Of a DNA stretch of 64,000 bases, positions 11,004 to 20,939 are shown piece after piece. Source of the DNA: Acidobacteriaceae bacterium (GTDB taxonomy: Bacteria; Acidobacteriota; Terriglobia; Terriglobales; Acidobacteriaceae); the NCBI GenBank assembly GCA_031296325.1, contig JARLFY010000025.1:28844-92843 (forward strand), read 5' to 3'. The notes under the pieces are model-generated. The model saw only the letters and a list, made by a program, of their open reading frames with translations, was not told the origin of the DNA and ran no database searches. Position 1 is the stretch's first letter; each line of letters begins with the position of its first letter. The translations under genes were made by a program, and so were the position numbers.

Positions 11004-11054
11004 TTCATAGAACTACTAACTCCGAACACTAGATCGGTGTTATGTTCTCCATCG

Positions 11055-11666
11055 TTACAGCAGTCCCTTGGTACTCGGCAGCATCTCGCGCATTCTTTCA
11101 TCACGCGAGCAGGCGCCGCGCATGGCTCGGGCGAAGGCCTTGAAGATGGCTTCGATCTTGTGGTGATTGCTGCGTCCGTACATGATTTTTACGTGGACGT
11201 TGGCCTTGGCTCCGCGCGCGAATCCCTCGAAGAAGTCCGTCAGTAGCTCGCTCTGGAAGTCGCCGACCATGGGCACGGTGACTTGGTCGTCGACGACGTA
11301 GGCCGTGCGCCCGCTCAGGTCAACGGCGGCGACGGCCAGCGTCTCGTCCATCGTCATCACGAAGTAGCCCGCGCGCATGATGCCCTTCTTGTCGCCCAGC
11401 GCAATGCCGAAGGCCTCGCCCAGTGCGATGCCCACGTCCTCCACCGTGTGGTGCTGATCGACGTCGAGGTCGCCGGTGCATTTGAGCGTGAGGTCGAAGC
11501 CGCCGTGGCGCGTGAACAGCTCCAGCATGTGGTCGAAGAATCGAATCCCGGTCGAGACCGAGTACGCGCCCTGGCCATCAATCGTCAGCGTCAAGGCAAT
11601 CTGCGTCTCGGTCGTACTGCGCTCGATCGTACCCGTGCGAACACTCTCAATTTGTGAATCCATCAC
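11055..11666 (-). CDS. hisB: Imidazoleglycerol-phosphate dehydratase
   Basis: [36 protein letters not shown]. Confidence 0.96.
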   Translation of the reverse strand: MMDSQIESVRTGTIERSTTETQIALTLTIDGQGAYSVSTGIRFFDHMLELFTRHGGFDLTLKCTGDLDVDQHHTVEDVGIALGEAFGIALGDKKGIMRAGYFVMTMDETLAVAAVDLSGRTAYVVDDQVTVPMVGDFQSELLTDFFEGFARGAKANVHVKIMYGRSNHHKIEAIFKAFARAMRGACSRDERMREMLPSTKGLL

Positions 11667-11693
11667 TCAATCTCCTATGCCGTCGCTGACTTG

Positions 11694-12833
11694 CTAACTC
11701 GCTGCTACCCAACCAATCTCTTGCAAAGACTCCTTCAATGCGGCGAGTCCCTGCGTCACATGATCTTCAATCCCAATCGTAATGCGTACGAAGCCATCGC
11801 ATCCGGGATCGCTCGACCGATCGCGCAGCAGCACGCCGCGTGTGCGCATCGCCTTCACCAACTCAGTATGCTTCGCGCCAATCTTCATCAGCACAAAGTT
11901 CGCGTGGCTGGGGAAAAAATCAATGCCAAGAGCGCGCAGCCCATCCATCATTCGCGCGCGCCCCGTGTTCACCTGATCGCAGTACCAGTCGAGATAAGTA
12001 CCGTCGGCCAGCGCCACCGGCAGGCAGTCCAGCGCGATGCCATTGACGTTGTAGGGCGAGCTGACCTTGCGCACCAGCTTCATCAACTCGGCATTCCCCG
12101 CCAGCATTCCAATGCGCAGAAACGCCAGTCCATAGGCCTTTGAAAACGTCCGCGCCACCAGCAGATTCGGCACCTTGCCCACATCGGCCAGCACCGAGTC
12201 GCCGTGAAAGTGATAGTAAGCCTCATCGGCCAAAACCACAGCCTGCGGAGCCGCAGCGCAGATGGCAAGCATTTGCTCGCGGCTAACGATTGCTCCCGTA
12301 GGATTGTTCGGCGAGGCGACAATAATCAGCTTGGTCTTCGGCGTAATCGCCGCAAGAAATCGCTCGTAGGGAAACTCCAGAGACTCGTCGGCCTGCACGC
12401 GAACCAGATGCGAGGTCATCATGCGCGCGCTGACCTCGTACATAAAGAAGGTCGGCGTGCAGATAATCGCCTCGTCGTCCTCCTCCAGAAACGCCGCGCA
12501 GATCAGGTGAATCGCCTCATCGACGCCGTTGGTCAGCAACACCTGATCGGGCCGCAAACCGAAGTGCTCCGCAGTAATCCGCTCCACGCCCTCGCGCTCG
12601 GGATACTTCGTCAAGCCCTCCGCAGTAGTCTGCTTCAGCCGCTTGAGTACCTTCGGCGACGCCGCATAAGTATTCTCATTGAAGTCCAACCGCAACGCAT
12701 CGCGCGCGGCCAGCGGAGGATGATACTCCGGCATCGCCAGCACCGCTCTGCGCGCCTGCGGCAACTCGTTCTTCACGCTCTCAACCTTAGCCACACTCGC
12801 CATCCCATCCGCCTCACTCACTCGCAACCGCAC
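11694..12833 (-). CDS. hisC: Histidinol-phosphate aminotransferase
   Basis: RLDFNENTYAASPKVLKRL, SPNNPTGAIV, ADEAYYHF, ARTFSKAYGLA. Confidence 0.94.
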   Translation of the reverse strand: MRLRVSEADGMASVAKVESVKNELPQARRAVLAMPEYHPPLAARDALRLDFNENTYAASPKVLKRLKQTTAEGLTKYPEREGVERITAEHFGLRPDQVLLTNGVDEAIHLICAAFLEEDDEAIICTPTFFMYEVSARMMTSHLVRVQADESLEFPYERFLAAITPKTKLIIVASPNNPTGAIVSREQMLAICAAAPQAVVLADEAYYHFHGDSVLADVGKVPNLLVARTFSKAYGLAFLRIGMLAGNAELMKLVRKVSSPYNVNGIALDCLPVALADGTYLDWYCDQVNTGRARMMDGLRALGIDFFPSHANFVLMKIGAKHTELVKAMRTRGVLLRDRSSDPGCDGFVRITIGIEDHVTQGLAALKESLQEIGWVAAS

Positions 12834-14093
12834 TTACCGCATCTTCACGCGCACACTCTGCGCATGGCCCATCAAACCCTCAGCCTCGGCCAGCGCAATC
12901 GCATGCGGCCCCATCGCGCGCAGCCCCTTGCGGGTGTACTGTTGCACCGTAATCACCTTGACGAAGTCCATCACGCTCAGCCCGCCGCGCACACGACCCA
13001 CGCGCCCCGTCGGCAAAACATGGTTCGGCCCAGAGATGTAGTCTCCCATCGACTGCGGCGAATACGCGCCCACAAACACCGAACCCGCATTGCGAACCCA
13101 CTTCAGATCCGCCGCTGCATCCACCGTCAGATGCTCCGGCGCCAGCCGATTCGTCAGCACGCGCGCCTCTGCAACCGTTTCGGTTACAAATACAAATCCC
13201 TGCGCCGCCAGCGACTGTTTTGCAATCGCATTGCTCTTCGCCTGCGCCTTCACCTCGACCATCACGGCCTCGGCAAGCGCGACGTTGCTGGTAATCAGCA
13301 CAGCCAGCGCCTCGGGATCGTGCTCCGCCTGCGCAACCATGTCTGCGGCAATCCCCGCTGCATCGCCCGTCTCGCTGGTCACCACAATCTCGGTCGGACC
13401 TGCGGGCATATCGATGCCGCACTCCTGCGAGACCATCACCTTGGCTGCCGTCACATAGAGATTTCCCGGCCCAACAATCTTGTTCACGCGCGCAATCGTC
13501 GCGGTTCCGTAAGCCATCGCCGCAATTGCCTGCGCTCCGCCGACGCGATAGAACTCCGTCACTCCAGCCAGCCACGCCGCAGCCAAAGTCTCCCGCGCGG
13601 GCTTCGGCGAGCAGACCACGATGCGCTCCACGCCCGCCACCTGCGCCGGAGTCGCCGTCATCAACAGCGTCGAGGGCAGCGGATAACGTCCGCCGGGAAC
13701 GTAGCAACCGACGCTCTCCAGCGGGCGAACAATCTGTCCAGCCTTCACTCCATCCGCCGGAGTGATCGTCCATTCCTTCGGCTTCTGCGCCGCAGCGAAG
13801 GCGCGAATGTTGGCCTGAGCCGCGCGCATCGCCGCTTGCAACTCCGGCGCAGTCGCCTTCCACGCGGCCTTCATCTCCTCGCGCGAGACCAGCAGCGAAG
13901 CCTCCGGCTTCATCCCATCGAACTTCGCCGACAGCTCGCGCAGAGCCGCATCGCCGCGCTCTCGCACCGATGTAACGATGCGCGTTACATCGGCTTCCAC
14001 CTTCGATGTGTTGGCCGCACCGCGCTGTTCGATCGTCTCGATCAGCGCGGCGGCAGCCTTCTTCGTTCGTCCAAACGTTCGTACCAGCTTCAT
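12834..14093 (-). CDS. hisD: Histidinol dehydrogenase
   Basis: VGCYVPGGRYPLPSTLLM, IVGPGNLYVTAAK, SGPNHVLPTGRVGR. Confidence 0.96.
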   Translation of the reverse strand: MKLVRTFGRTKKAAAALIETIEQRGAANTSKVEADVTRIVTSVRERGDAALRELSAKFDGMKPEASLLVSREEMKAAWKATAPELQAAMRAAQANIRAFAAAQKPKEWTITPADGVKAGQIVRPLESVGCYVPGGRYPLPSTLLMTATPAQVAGVERIVVCSPKPARETLAAAWLAGVTEFYRVGGAQAIAAMAYGTATIARVNKIVGPGNLYVTAAKVMVSQECGIDMPAGPTEIVVTSETGDAAGIAADMVAQAEHDPEALAVLITSNVALAEAVMVEVKAQAKSNAIAKQSLAAQGFVFVTETVAEARVLTNRLAPEHLTVDAAADLKWVRNAGSVFVGAYSPQSMGDYISGPNHVLPTGRVGRVRGGLSVMDFVKVITVQQYTRKGLRAMGPHAIALAEAEGLMGHAQSVRVKMR

Positions 14094-14103
14094 TTCTATC
14101 CTC

Positions 14104-14220
14104 TAGCGCATTTCTCGAATTACTGTAGACCAGAGATGAATTGTCATTCTGAGCGGAGCGAAGAATCCCCGCATTTTGCTCGCCCCAAAGACGGTCTACA
14201 CCTTTACCGAAAAAGCTCTA
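14104..14220 (+). repeat. Family A dispersed repeat
   Basis: TAGCGCATTTCTCGAATTACTGTAGACC ... GTCATTCTGAGCGGAGCGAAGAATCCCCGC ... GGTCTACACCTTTACCGAAAAAGCTCTA. Confidence 0.85.
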
Positions 14221-14223
14221 CTT

Positions 14224-15099
14224 TTACAGAACGACTTTGCTCAGCGGATACTCGACGATTCCGGTTGCGCCTGCATCCTTCAACTTGGGAATGACTTCGC
14301 GCACAATGGTCTCGTCGATGATGGTGTTCAGTGCGACCCACTCGGCGTCCTTCAGGTGCGAGATGGTCGGCGAGTTCAACGCGGGCAGTTGCGCGACGAT
14401 CTTGTCGAGGTCGGCCTTCGGCGCATTCATCATCAGGCCCACGCGGCCCTGCGCAGCGATGGCGGCGTTCAACATCAGCGCGATGTTCTCGATTTTCTTG
14501 CGCTTCCAGTCGTCCTTGAACGCATCCTTGTTGGCGATCAACTGCGTCTCGCTCTCCATCAGCGTCTCGATGATGCGCAGACGATTGGCGCGCAGGCTCG
14601 ATCCGGTCTCGGTGACTTCGACGATCGCGTCGGCCAGAGTCGGAGGCTTTACCTCAGTCGCGCCCCAGCTAAACTCCACCTTGACGGGAATGTTCTTGCT
14701 CGCGAAGTAGCGCTTGGTGAACTCCACCAACTCGGTCGCGATGACCTTGCCCGCCAGATCTTCCGGCTTCTGAAAGGGAGAATCCTCCGGCACACACAGA
14801 ACCCACTTCACCTTCTGCCGGCTCACCTTGGAGTAGGTCAGACTGGTGATGTACTCCACGTCCGTCTCGTTCTCCAACACCCAGTCGTTGCCGGTCAGAC
14901 CCGCGTCCAGCGCGCCCTTTTCCACGTAGCGAGCCATCTCCTGCGCGCGCACCAGCATGCACTCGATCTCGTCATCGTCGATACCGGGGAAGTAGCTTCG
15001 TCCACTGGCCGAGATCCGCCAGCCCGCACGCTCGAACAGAGCAATCGTTGCATCCTGCAAACTACCCTTGGGAATTCCCAACTTCAACTTCGTTGCCAT
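14224..15099 (-). CDS. hisG: ATP phosphoribosyltransferase
   Basis: [37 protein letters not shown]; start placed at internal ATG 15097-15099. Confidence 0.94.
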   Translation of the reverse strand: MATKLKLGIPKGSLQDATIALFERAGWRISASGRSYFPGIDDDEIECMLVRAQEMARYVEKGALDAGLTGNDWVLENETDVEYITSLTYSKVSRQKVKWVLCVPEDSPFQKPEDLAGKVIATELVEFTKRYFASKNIPVKVEFSWGATEVKPPTLADAIVEVTETGSSLRANRLRIIETLMESETQLIANKDAFKDDWKRKKIENIALMLNAAIAAQGRVGLMMNAPKADLDKIVAQLPALNSPTISHLKDAEWVALNTIIDETIVREVIPKLKDAGATGIVEYPLSKVVL

Positions 15100-15233
15100 C
15101 ACACTCTCCTGAAGAATCTCTGAATCCGATTTTGTTTTGAAGGGGCGGGACTTTAGTCCCGCCATAAATCGCCAGCATCCAATGGGGCTTTAGCCCCCGA
15201 GGGAAACTTGAACGCTTATCTCAATCGTTCTCT

Positions 15234-15587
15234 TTACTTCCCTGCCGCAACTGGAATCGGCTTGGTAAAGCAGCTCACCGTTCCCTCGTGGCAGACCAGT
15301 CCATCGCCCTCGACCTCAACGCGGAACAGCAGCGTGTCGTTGTCGCAGTCGGTTGCAGCGCTGATGATGCGCAGACGATTACCGCTGGTCTCGCCCTTCA
15401 TCCAAAGCTTCTGGCGAGTGCGACTCCAGAAGGTTACGAAGCCGCTCTCCAGCGTCTTCTGGTAACTAATCTCGTTCAGGAAGCCGAGCATCAGCATCTC
15501 GCCGGTCTTGGCGTCCTGCACGATTCCCGGGACCAGGCCATCCATCTTGGCAAAGTCGATTGTTGGTGCGTTCTGTACGTTGCTCAT
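15234..15587 (-). CDS. hisI: Phosphoribosyl-AMP cyclohydrolase (HisI only, no HisE fusion)
   Basis: GLVPGIVQDAKTGEMLMLGFLNEISYQKTLESGFVTFWSRTRQKLWMKGETSGN. Confidence 0.95.
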   Translation of the reverse strand: MSNVQNAPTIDFAKMDGLVPGIVQDAKTGEMLMLGFLNEISYQKTLESGFVTFWSRTRQKLWMKGETSGNRLRIISAATDCDNDTLLFRVEVEGDGLVCHEGTVSCFTKPIPVAAGK

Positions 15588-15610
15588 CTCATTCTCGCTT
15601 TCGATATTTT

Positions 15611-15650
15611 TTACGTTGTCATTCTGGCGAAGCCAGAATCCCCGTATTTA
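15611..15650 (+). repeat. Family A short copy with perfect hairpin
   Basis: GTCATTCTGGCGAAGCCAGAATCCCCG. Confidence 0.8.
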
Positions 15651-15967
15651 GTCGTTGCTTGTCTCTTCTGATAAATACTTCCAAACGGTTGAACTCATTT
15701 CGGACTACTTGCAAATCGTTGTTGCGGCTTCAAGAGTTGCGTTCTGATTGCGTCCGCGCGCAGCAAAAAGGCCCGCTCGCGGTATGCGCGTCGGCGGGCC
15801 TCTGGAATCCTGGTGTGCGTTTTGCTACTTCGCCCAGCCACAGACAGCCGCCAACACGCTTGTCGCATGATGATGGTGATGTCCACGATGCTCGGTCGAA
15901 AAGCTCATCTGTTCCAAGGCTACCGTCAACCCATTCCCTTTGTCAACGCAGAATCATAAGATCGGCA

Positions 15968-16822
15968 TCAATTCGCCGAAGGCCGCTCGACGTGGTCGAT
16001 AACAATCACATCTACCGGAGCCTTCATCGGCACCAGCTTCAGCCCAAGCTGCTCCTGAAGCGCAGTATAGATCGAAGGCGCGGACGAGTCCCCCGTGGTG
16101 TCCAGATCATCCGAAAAGTTTAATGTGAACACGTAGAAGCCCTTGAGTCCGGTCTGGTCTTGTATCTTATGTCCTACCTTCTGAGACAGTAACCGGACCA
16201 GAGACTCCATCGAGATTCCGTCCGTCTTTATCGACTGTATCTTTCCCCCGCGGGTTGAGTATCCGCGGAAGGTCTTTGCCTCGGTCATCTTCGATCCACC
16301 CTTTGCGAGTACCAGCGCAAAGGTTGGCAGCTCACGGCTCTCGTGATGAACCTTCAGTTGAATGCGGTCTGCATACAGTGCCTGCTGCATCTGTTCGCGC
16401 ACCTTCTCCCGCTCCTCTGAACTCAGCTTCACCAGTTGCTCGGAGAGCGCGCCGTCCGGCTTGGCCTCGATATCAAACGTCTCGGAGCCGAACCACGCTG
16501 GGCCGCCCAAACACTGAAAGTCCAACTTGTCGTATGCCTCGCAGACAAGCGTCTTTAGCGTGTATCCCTTGGCAAAAAAGCGTCCGTTGGGCATTGAGCC
16601 AATACTGGTGGACATCCCCATACCGCTCTCAGCGTGCGGCTTGAAGGTTGCGACATCGTACGTCGCGCCGGGAGAAATCTCCGCAACAGTCTTTGCATCC
16701 GCCGCGCTCGCATCGGGTTTGGCTTGGGCCTGACAAAACGAGCCAGTCAGAGCAAGAAGCAGCAGCGAAAAAACTCCTACAGCCATCACGTCATAGGCCC
16801 TGCGAACGAAGTGCAAAATCAC
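15968..16822 (-). CDS. Secreted TIGR03435-family protein (Acidobacteria-type)
   Basis: Signal-like N-terminus; YDVATFKPH, ALYADRIQLKVHHESRELPTFALVLAKGG, LSQKVGHKIQDQTGLKGFYVFTLNF. Confidence 0.75.
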   Translation of the reverse strand: MILHFVRRAYDVMAVGVFSLLLLALTGSFCQAQAKPDASAADAKTVAEISPGATYDVATFKPHAESGMGMSTSIGSMPNGRFFAKGYTLKTLVCEAYDKLDFQCLGGPAWFGSETFDIEAKPDGALSEQLVKLSSEEREKVREQMQQALYADRIQLKVHHESRELPTFALVLAKGGSKMTEAKTFRGYSTRGGKIQSIKTDGISMESLVRLLSQKVGHKIQDQTGLKGFYVFTLNFSDDLDTTGDSSAPSIYTALQEQLGLKLVPMKAPVDVIVIDHVERPSAN

Positions 16823-16905
16823 GGAGTCTCCCAGAGCTTGCGATTTTAATTCATTCCACGATACGCTCGCGCGCAGCAGGTCGTTTCAAGAGCCCGCCCC
16901 GCTAC

Positions 16906-17254
16906 CTACTTTGGCCGATGGGCGATGATCTGGTCTTTGATCGCGGCATAGGCGGGCTGGGGCAGAATTCCGCGCGTGGTCAACTGGTTCTTCGCGGTGT
17001 AGGGCCTGCCCGCGATAATCCGCTGCACATATGCGTCGCCCATCCCTGGCAGAGCCTTCAACTGCGCCACCGTCGCGGTGTTGATGTCCAGCAGATTTTT
17101 CGACGCAGCAATCTTTTCGGAGACGCTCTGCGCAGGCTTGGCTGTGGGCGTAGTCGCGGGCGCACTCTGCGCTATCGAACCGCCACAGGCGAAGAGAAGG
17201 ACTCCGGCAGCCAACACCGCCGACAAAATTCTGCTGCTGCGACGAACGATCATC
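16906..17254 (-). CDS. Secreted helix-hairpin-helix protein (ComEA-like)
   Basis: Signal peptide MIVRRSSRILSAVLAAGVLLFACGG; LLDINTATVAQLKALPGMGDAYVQRIIAGRPY. Confidence 0.75.
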
Positions 17255-17430
17255 AATGGGTCTCCTTTAGAACTCCGCGAAAGACAAAGATAAATCCGTA
17301 CCAGAGTAGCGCAGATCTCATACACAAACCACACAATTATTTCGCCCAAAGACGACCTTTCGGAGGGATTTGCTCGTCCCACCAGATGCGTTGCGCGGGC
17401 ATTTGGTCGTACTCTACTAAATAGACCGTT

Positions 17431-18651
17431 ATGAAGAAAAAACTACGCATAGGCATTCTCTTCGGAGGCCGCTCGGGCGAGCACGAGGTCTCTCTGCTCT
17501 CCGGCGCGTCCATCCTCAAGGCCATCGACCGCAAGCGGTACGAGGTCGTCCCCATCGCCATCGACAAGCAGGGCCACTGGCTCAGCGGCAGCGAAGCGGA
17601 GCAACTGCTCGGCAGCGGCGCGCTGGCAACAGCAAACCTGCCCGGAGCCGCACAAGATGCCGAGTTCGCCACCAACGCCCAGCGCAGTGGCGAACCGCTC
17701 AACGTTCCCGCGCAACCCGCCGATGCGCTGCAACTCAGCAGCATCTCCAGCGCAGAGTTGGCGCATCCCGGCAACCCTCTCGCCGCCTCGCTGGACGTCG
17801 TCTTTCCCGTACTACACGGCACCTTTGGCGAGGACGGCACCATTCAGGGCCTCTTCGAGCTGGCCGACATCGCCTACGTCGGATCGGGCGTTCTCGGCTC
17901 CTCGGCGGGCATGGACAAGGACGCGATGAAGCGGCTCTTTGCCGCCGCCGGCCTGCCGCAAACGCCGCACGTCGTTCTGCTGCGCAGCCAGTGGCGCGCC
18001 GATCCCAAACGCGCAACCCGCCTCATCGAGAAGTCGCTGGCCTACCCGCTCTTCGTCAAGCCAGCGAACCTTGGCTCCAGCGTCGGCATCAGCAAGGTTC
18101 ACAACCGCAGCGAACTGGCCCCCGCGCTCGACCTCGCCGCCAGCTTCGACCGCAAGCTGGTCATCGAGCAGGGCGTCGGCGGCCCCGGCGTCAAGCCGCG
18201 CGAGTTCGAGGTCGCCGTCCTCGGCAACGACGAGCCCGAGGCCTCGGTCGTCGGCGAGATCGTCCCCAACAAGGAGTTCTACGACTACGACTCGAAGTAC
18301 GCCGACTCGCCCGAAGAGCCGTCGATCCCCATCATTCCCGCCGAGATCACCGCCGCCCAGTCCAAGCAGATCCGCCAGATGGCGCTCGCCGCCTTCCGCG
18401 CCTGCGACTGCTCCGGCCTGGCCCGCGTTGACTTCCTGATGGAGCCAGCCAGCAAAAGCAAGGGCCAGAAGACCAAGCCGCGCATCTACCTCAACGAGAT
18501 CAACACCATGCCCGGCTTCACCAGCATCTCGATGTACCCCAAGCTGTGGAAGGCCAGCGGAATCCCCTATAAAAAGCTCATCGACCGCCTCATCGTACTG
18601 GCCCTGGAACGCCATCGCGAGAAGCAGGAGACCCGCTTCACCAAGGCTTAG
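17431..18651 (+). CDS. ddl: D-alanine--D-alanine ligase
   Basis: RIGILFGGRSGEHEVSLLSGASI, YVGSGVLGSSAGMDKDAMK, LNEINTMPGFTSISMYPKL. Confidence 0.97.
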   Translation: MKKKLRIGILFGGRSGEHEVSLLSGASILKAIDRKRYEVVPIAIDKQGHWLSGSEAEQLLGSGALATANLPGAAQDAEFATNAQRSGEPLNVPAQPADALQLSSISSAELAHPGNPLAASLDVVFPVLHGTFGEDGTIQGLFELADIAYVGSGVLGSSAGMDKDAMKRLFAAAGLPQTPHVVLLRSQWRADPKRATRLIEKSLAYPLFVKPANLGSSVGISKVHNRSELAPALDLAASFDRKLVIEQGVGGPGVKPREFEVAVLGNDEPEASVVGEIVPNKEFYDYDSKYADSPEEPSIPIIPAEITAAQSKQIRQMALAAFRACDCSGLARVDFLMEPASKSKGQKTKPRIYLNEINTMPGFTSISMYPKLWKASGIPYKKLIDRLIVLALERHREKQETRFTKA

Positions 18652-18824
18652 AGCATATTTTTAATTGCTATAGACCAGAAATATATTGTCATTCTGAGCA
18701 ATGCTTTCTTGTGTATTGTCATTCTGAGCGATGCCCTTTTGAGGATTGTCTTTCTGAGCGAAGCGAAGAATCCCCGCATTTTGCTCGCGCCGCAACCGTC
18801 TAAACCATTACCGAAGATGTACTA
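18649..18824 (+). repeat. Family A dispersed repeat with three tandem head units
   Basis: TAGAGCATATTTTTAATTGCTATAGACC ... three ATTGTCATTCTGAGC-like heads ... CCATTACCGAAGATGTACTA. Confidence 0.85.
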
Positions 18825-18933
18825 ACGTCCTGAGTCTTAATTCGCAACACAGAAACCAAGGACTGAAGGCCCGACCGATAGCTTCACGAATACGACAGAA
18901 CACGAAGCACCACCAGCAAAAGAGGTCAACAAC

Positions 18934-19704
18934 ATGCTGACGAAACGAATTATTGCCTGTCTGGACGTACGAGGCGGGCGCGTAGTGAAGGGCGTACAGT
19001 TTGTCGACATCGTCGACGCGGGCGATCCGGCGGAGCTGGCGCATCGCCATGCGGCGGCTGGAGCCGACGAGATCGTCCTGCTCGACATTACCGCGACGCA
19101 CGAGGGCCGCGGAACGCTGCTCGACACCGTGCGCCGCGCGGCGGCCAAGCTCTTCGTGCCCTTCACCGTGGGCGGCGGCATTCGCACGGCAGACGACGCC
19201 GCAGCCGTCTTCAACGCAGGCGCGGACAAGGTCAGCATCAACTCGTCGGCAATCGCCCGGCCCGAGCTGATCGGCGAGATCGGCGGCAGCTTCGGCGCGC
19301 AGGCCGTCATCGTGGCCATCGACGCACGACGCGGCGCGAAGGGAGTAGAAGACGCCGAGGTCTACGTCAGCGGCGGTCGCAAGCCCACCGGCCTGCGTGT
19401 GGTGGACTGGGCAAAAGAGGCCGAGTCGCGCGGCGCCGGAGAGATTCTGCTCACCAGCATGGACACCGACGGCATGCGCAACGGCTTCGACTGCGAACTG
19501 ACCGCGGCCGTCAGCGAGGCAGTCCAGATCCCCGTTATCGCCAGCGGTGGAGCGGGCACCGCCGAACACTTCGCCGAGGTCTTCAGCCGTGGCAAGGCCG
19601 ACGCCGCACTGGCCGCCAGCATCTTCCACTTCGGCGTCACCGACTCGCGCGAATTGAAAGCCCAGTTGGCAAAGGCTGGAGTCAGCGTCCGTCTGCCCTG
19701 CTAA
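18934..19704 (+). CDS. hisF: Imidazole glycerol phosphate synthase cyclase subunit
   Basis: [36 protein letters not shown]. Confidence 0.96.
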   Translation: MLTKRIIACLDVRGGRVVKGVQFVDIVDAGDPAELAHRHAAAGADEIVLLDITATHEGRGTLLDTVRRAAAKLFVPFTVGGGIRTADDAAAVFNAGADKVSINSSAIARPELIGEIGGSFGAQAVIVAIDARRGAKGVEDAEVYVSGGRKPTGLRVVDWAKEAESRGAGEILLTSMDTDGMRNGFDCELTAAVSEAVQIPVIASGGAGTAEHFAEVFSRGKADAALAASIFHFGVTDSRELKAQLAKAGVSVRLPC

Positions 19705-19736
19705 AGACTTAACGCCGATCTGCACCGATGGCACCG

Positions 19737-19952
19737 ATTCCGTAGCAATTTGTTGTCATTCCGTAGCACTTTTTGTTGTCATTCCGTAGCGCGAGCGGAG
19801 GAATCTGCTTTTTTGCTTCACAATGGTCTACCCCATTACCAAAAATGTTCTAACCAAGGGCCAAAGGCCCGCTCTATACCAGCCTAGGCCGTAGGCCTAG
19901 GGTTGCATCAGGCAAACAGACTGAGGGCTGAAAGCCCGACCTATACTTTCGC
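19737..19952 (+). repeat. Family B repeat followed by family C
   Basis: GTCATTCCGTAGCGCGAGCGGAGGAATCTGC ... then CCAAGGGCCAAAGGCCCGCTCTATACCAGCCTAGGCCGTAGGCCTAGGG. Confidence 0.8.
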
Positions 19953-19981
19953 TATAGCAATACTTCAGGAGACCAAAATAG

Positions 19982-20683
19982 ATGTTGATTCCTTCGATTG
20001 ATCTGATGGGTGGGCGGATTGTGCAATTAGTGCAAGGCGAGAAGCTCAAGCTGGCCTTCGACGACTTCGAGTACTGGATCGAGCGCTTCTCGAAGTACCC
20101 GCTCGTCCAACTCATTGATCTCGACGCGGCGATGCGCCAAGGCGAGAATCGCAAGCTCATTGAGATGATCTGCAAGCGTCTCCCCTGTCAGGTGGGCGGA
20201 GGCCTGAAGACCGCCGCCGATGGCCGTACCCTGCTCGATGTCGGCGCCAAACGCGTCATCTATGGATCGAGTCTCTTCGGCGTGGCCGAGGAGGGCGAAA
20301 AGCGTCGCCACAAGATCATCCGCCTCGAATTTGCCGAGGAGTTGAAGCGCGCGCTGGGCGAAGAAGCCCTCTGCTTCTCGGTCGACACCAAGGGCGGACG
20401 CGTCGCCGTGAAGGGTTGGAAGGACTCGGTCGAGCTAACCCCCGAAGAGGCCGTCACCTGGCTCGAAGACTCCTGCGCCGCCTTCCTCTACACCCACGTC
20501 GACACCGAGGGAACGATGCAGGGCTTTCCGCTGGACGTCGCCGCCGTTCTGCGCGCCTGCACCGCCAAGCAGCTCATCGTCGCCGGAGGCATCAAGGAGC
20601 GCGCCGAGATCGACGCGCTCGATGCAATGGGCGTCGATGCCGTCGCAGGCATGGCGGTCTACTCCGGCGCAATGGACGCATAG
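19982..20683 (+). CDS. hisA: HisA-like phosphoribosylformimino-AICAR ribotide isomerase (divergent)
   Basis: MLIPSIDLMGGRIVQLVQGEK; FSVDTKGGRVAVKGW; position next to hisF. Confidence 0.8.
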   Translation: MLIPSIDLMGGRIVQLVQGEKLKLAFDDFEYWIERFSKYPLVQLIDLDAAMRQGENRKLIEMICKRLPCQVGGGLKTAADGRTLLDVGAKRVIYGSSLFGVAEEGEKRRHKIIRLEFAEELKRALGEEALCFSVDTKGGRVAVKGWKDSVELTPEEAVTWLEDSCAAFLYTHVDTEGTMQGFPLDVAAVLRACTAKQLIVAGGIKERAEIDALDAMGVDAVAGMAVYSGAMDA

Positions 20684-20769
20684 CGCACAGGCACATTGAA
20701 AAGAGTGGAAGCCAGTAGGAGACCTCTACCCCTTGATGCGTGAAGGATGGCATCTACCCCATCAAGGCG

Positions 20770-20880
20770 TCATTCTGAGCGAAGCTCAGAATCTCTGTCG
20801 TTCTTTCGATCCGGCTGAAACGCCTCCGACCTGCCGGGTGCCCCCATTCATGACGATCATCGTCATGGGTGGGAGTCAAT
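20770..20880 (+). repeat. Family A short perfect hairpin followed by family D hairpin variant
   Basis: ATTCTGAGC-GAA-GCTCAGAAT; CCCCCATTCATGACG-ATCAT-CGTCATGGGTGGGAG. Confidence 0.75.
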
Positions 20881-20939
20881 ACCGCCCGCACTACGAGCCG
20901 TTGTCTTTGCTGTTGTCTTCAAACGACTAACCCAGAACG

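Noticed and set aside
12204-14294. 696-aa plus-strand ORF
   Set aside because: Antisense shadow of hisC and hisD in GC-rich coding DNA; Arg/His-rich nonsense composition.
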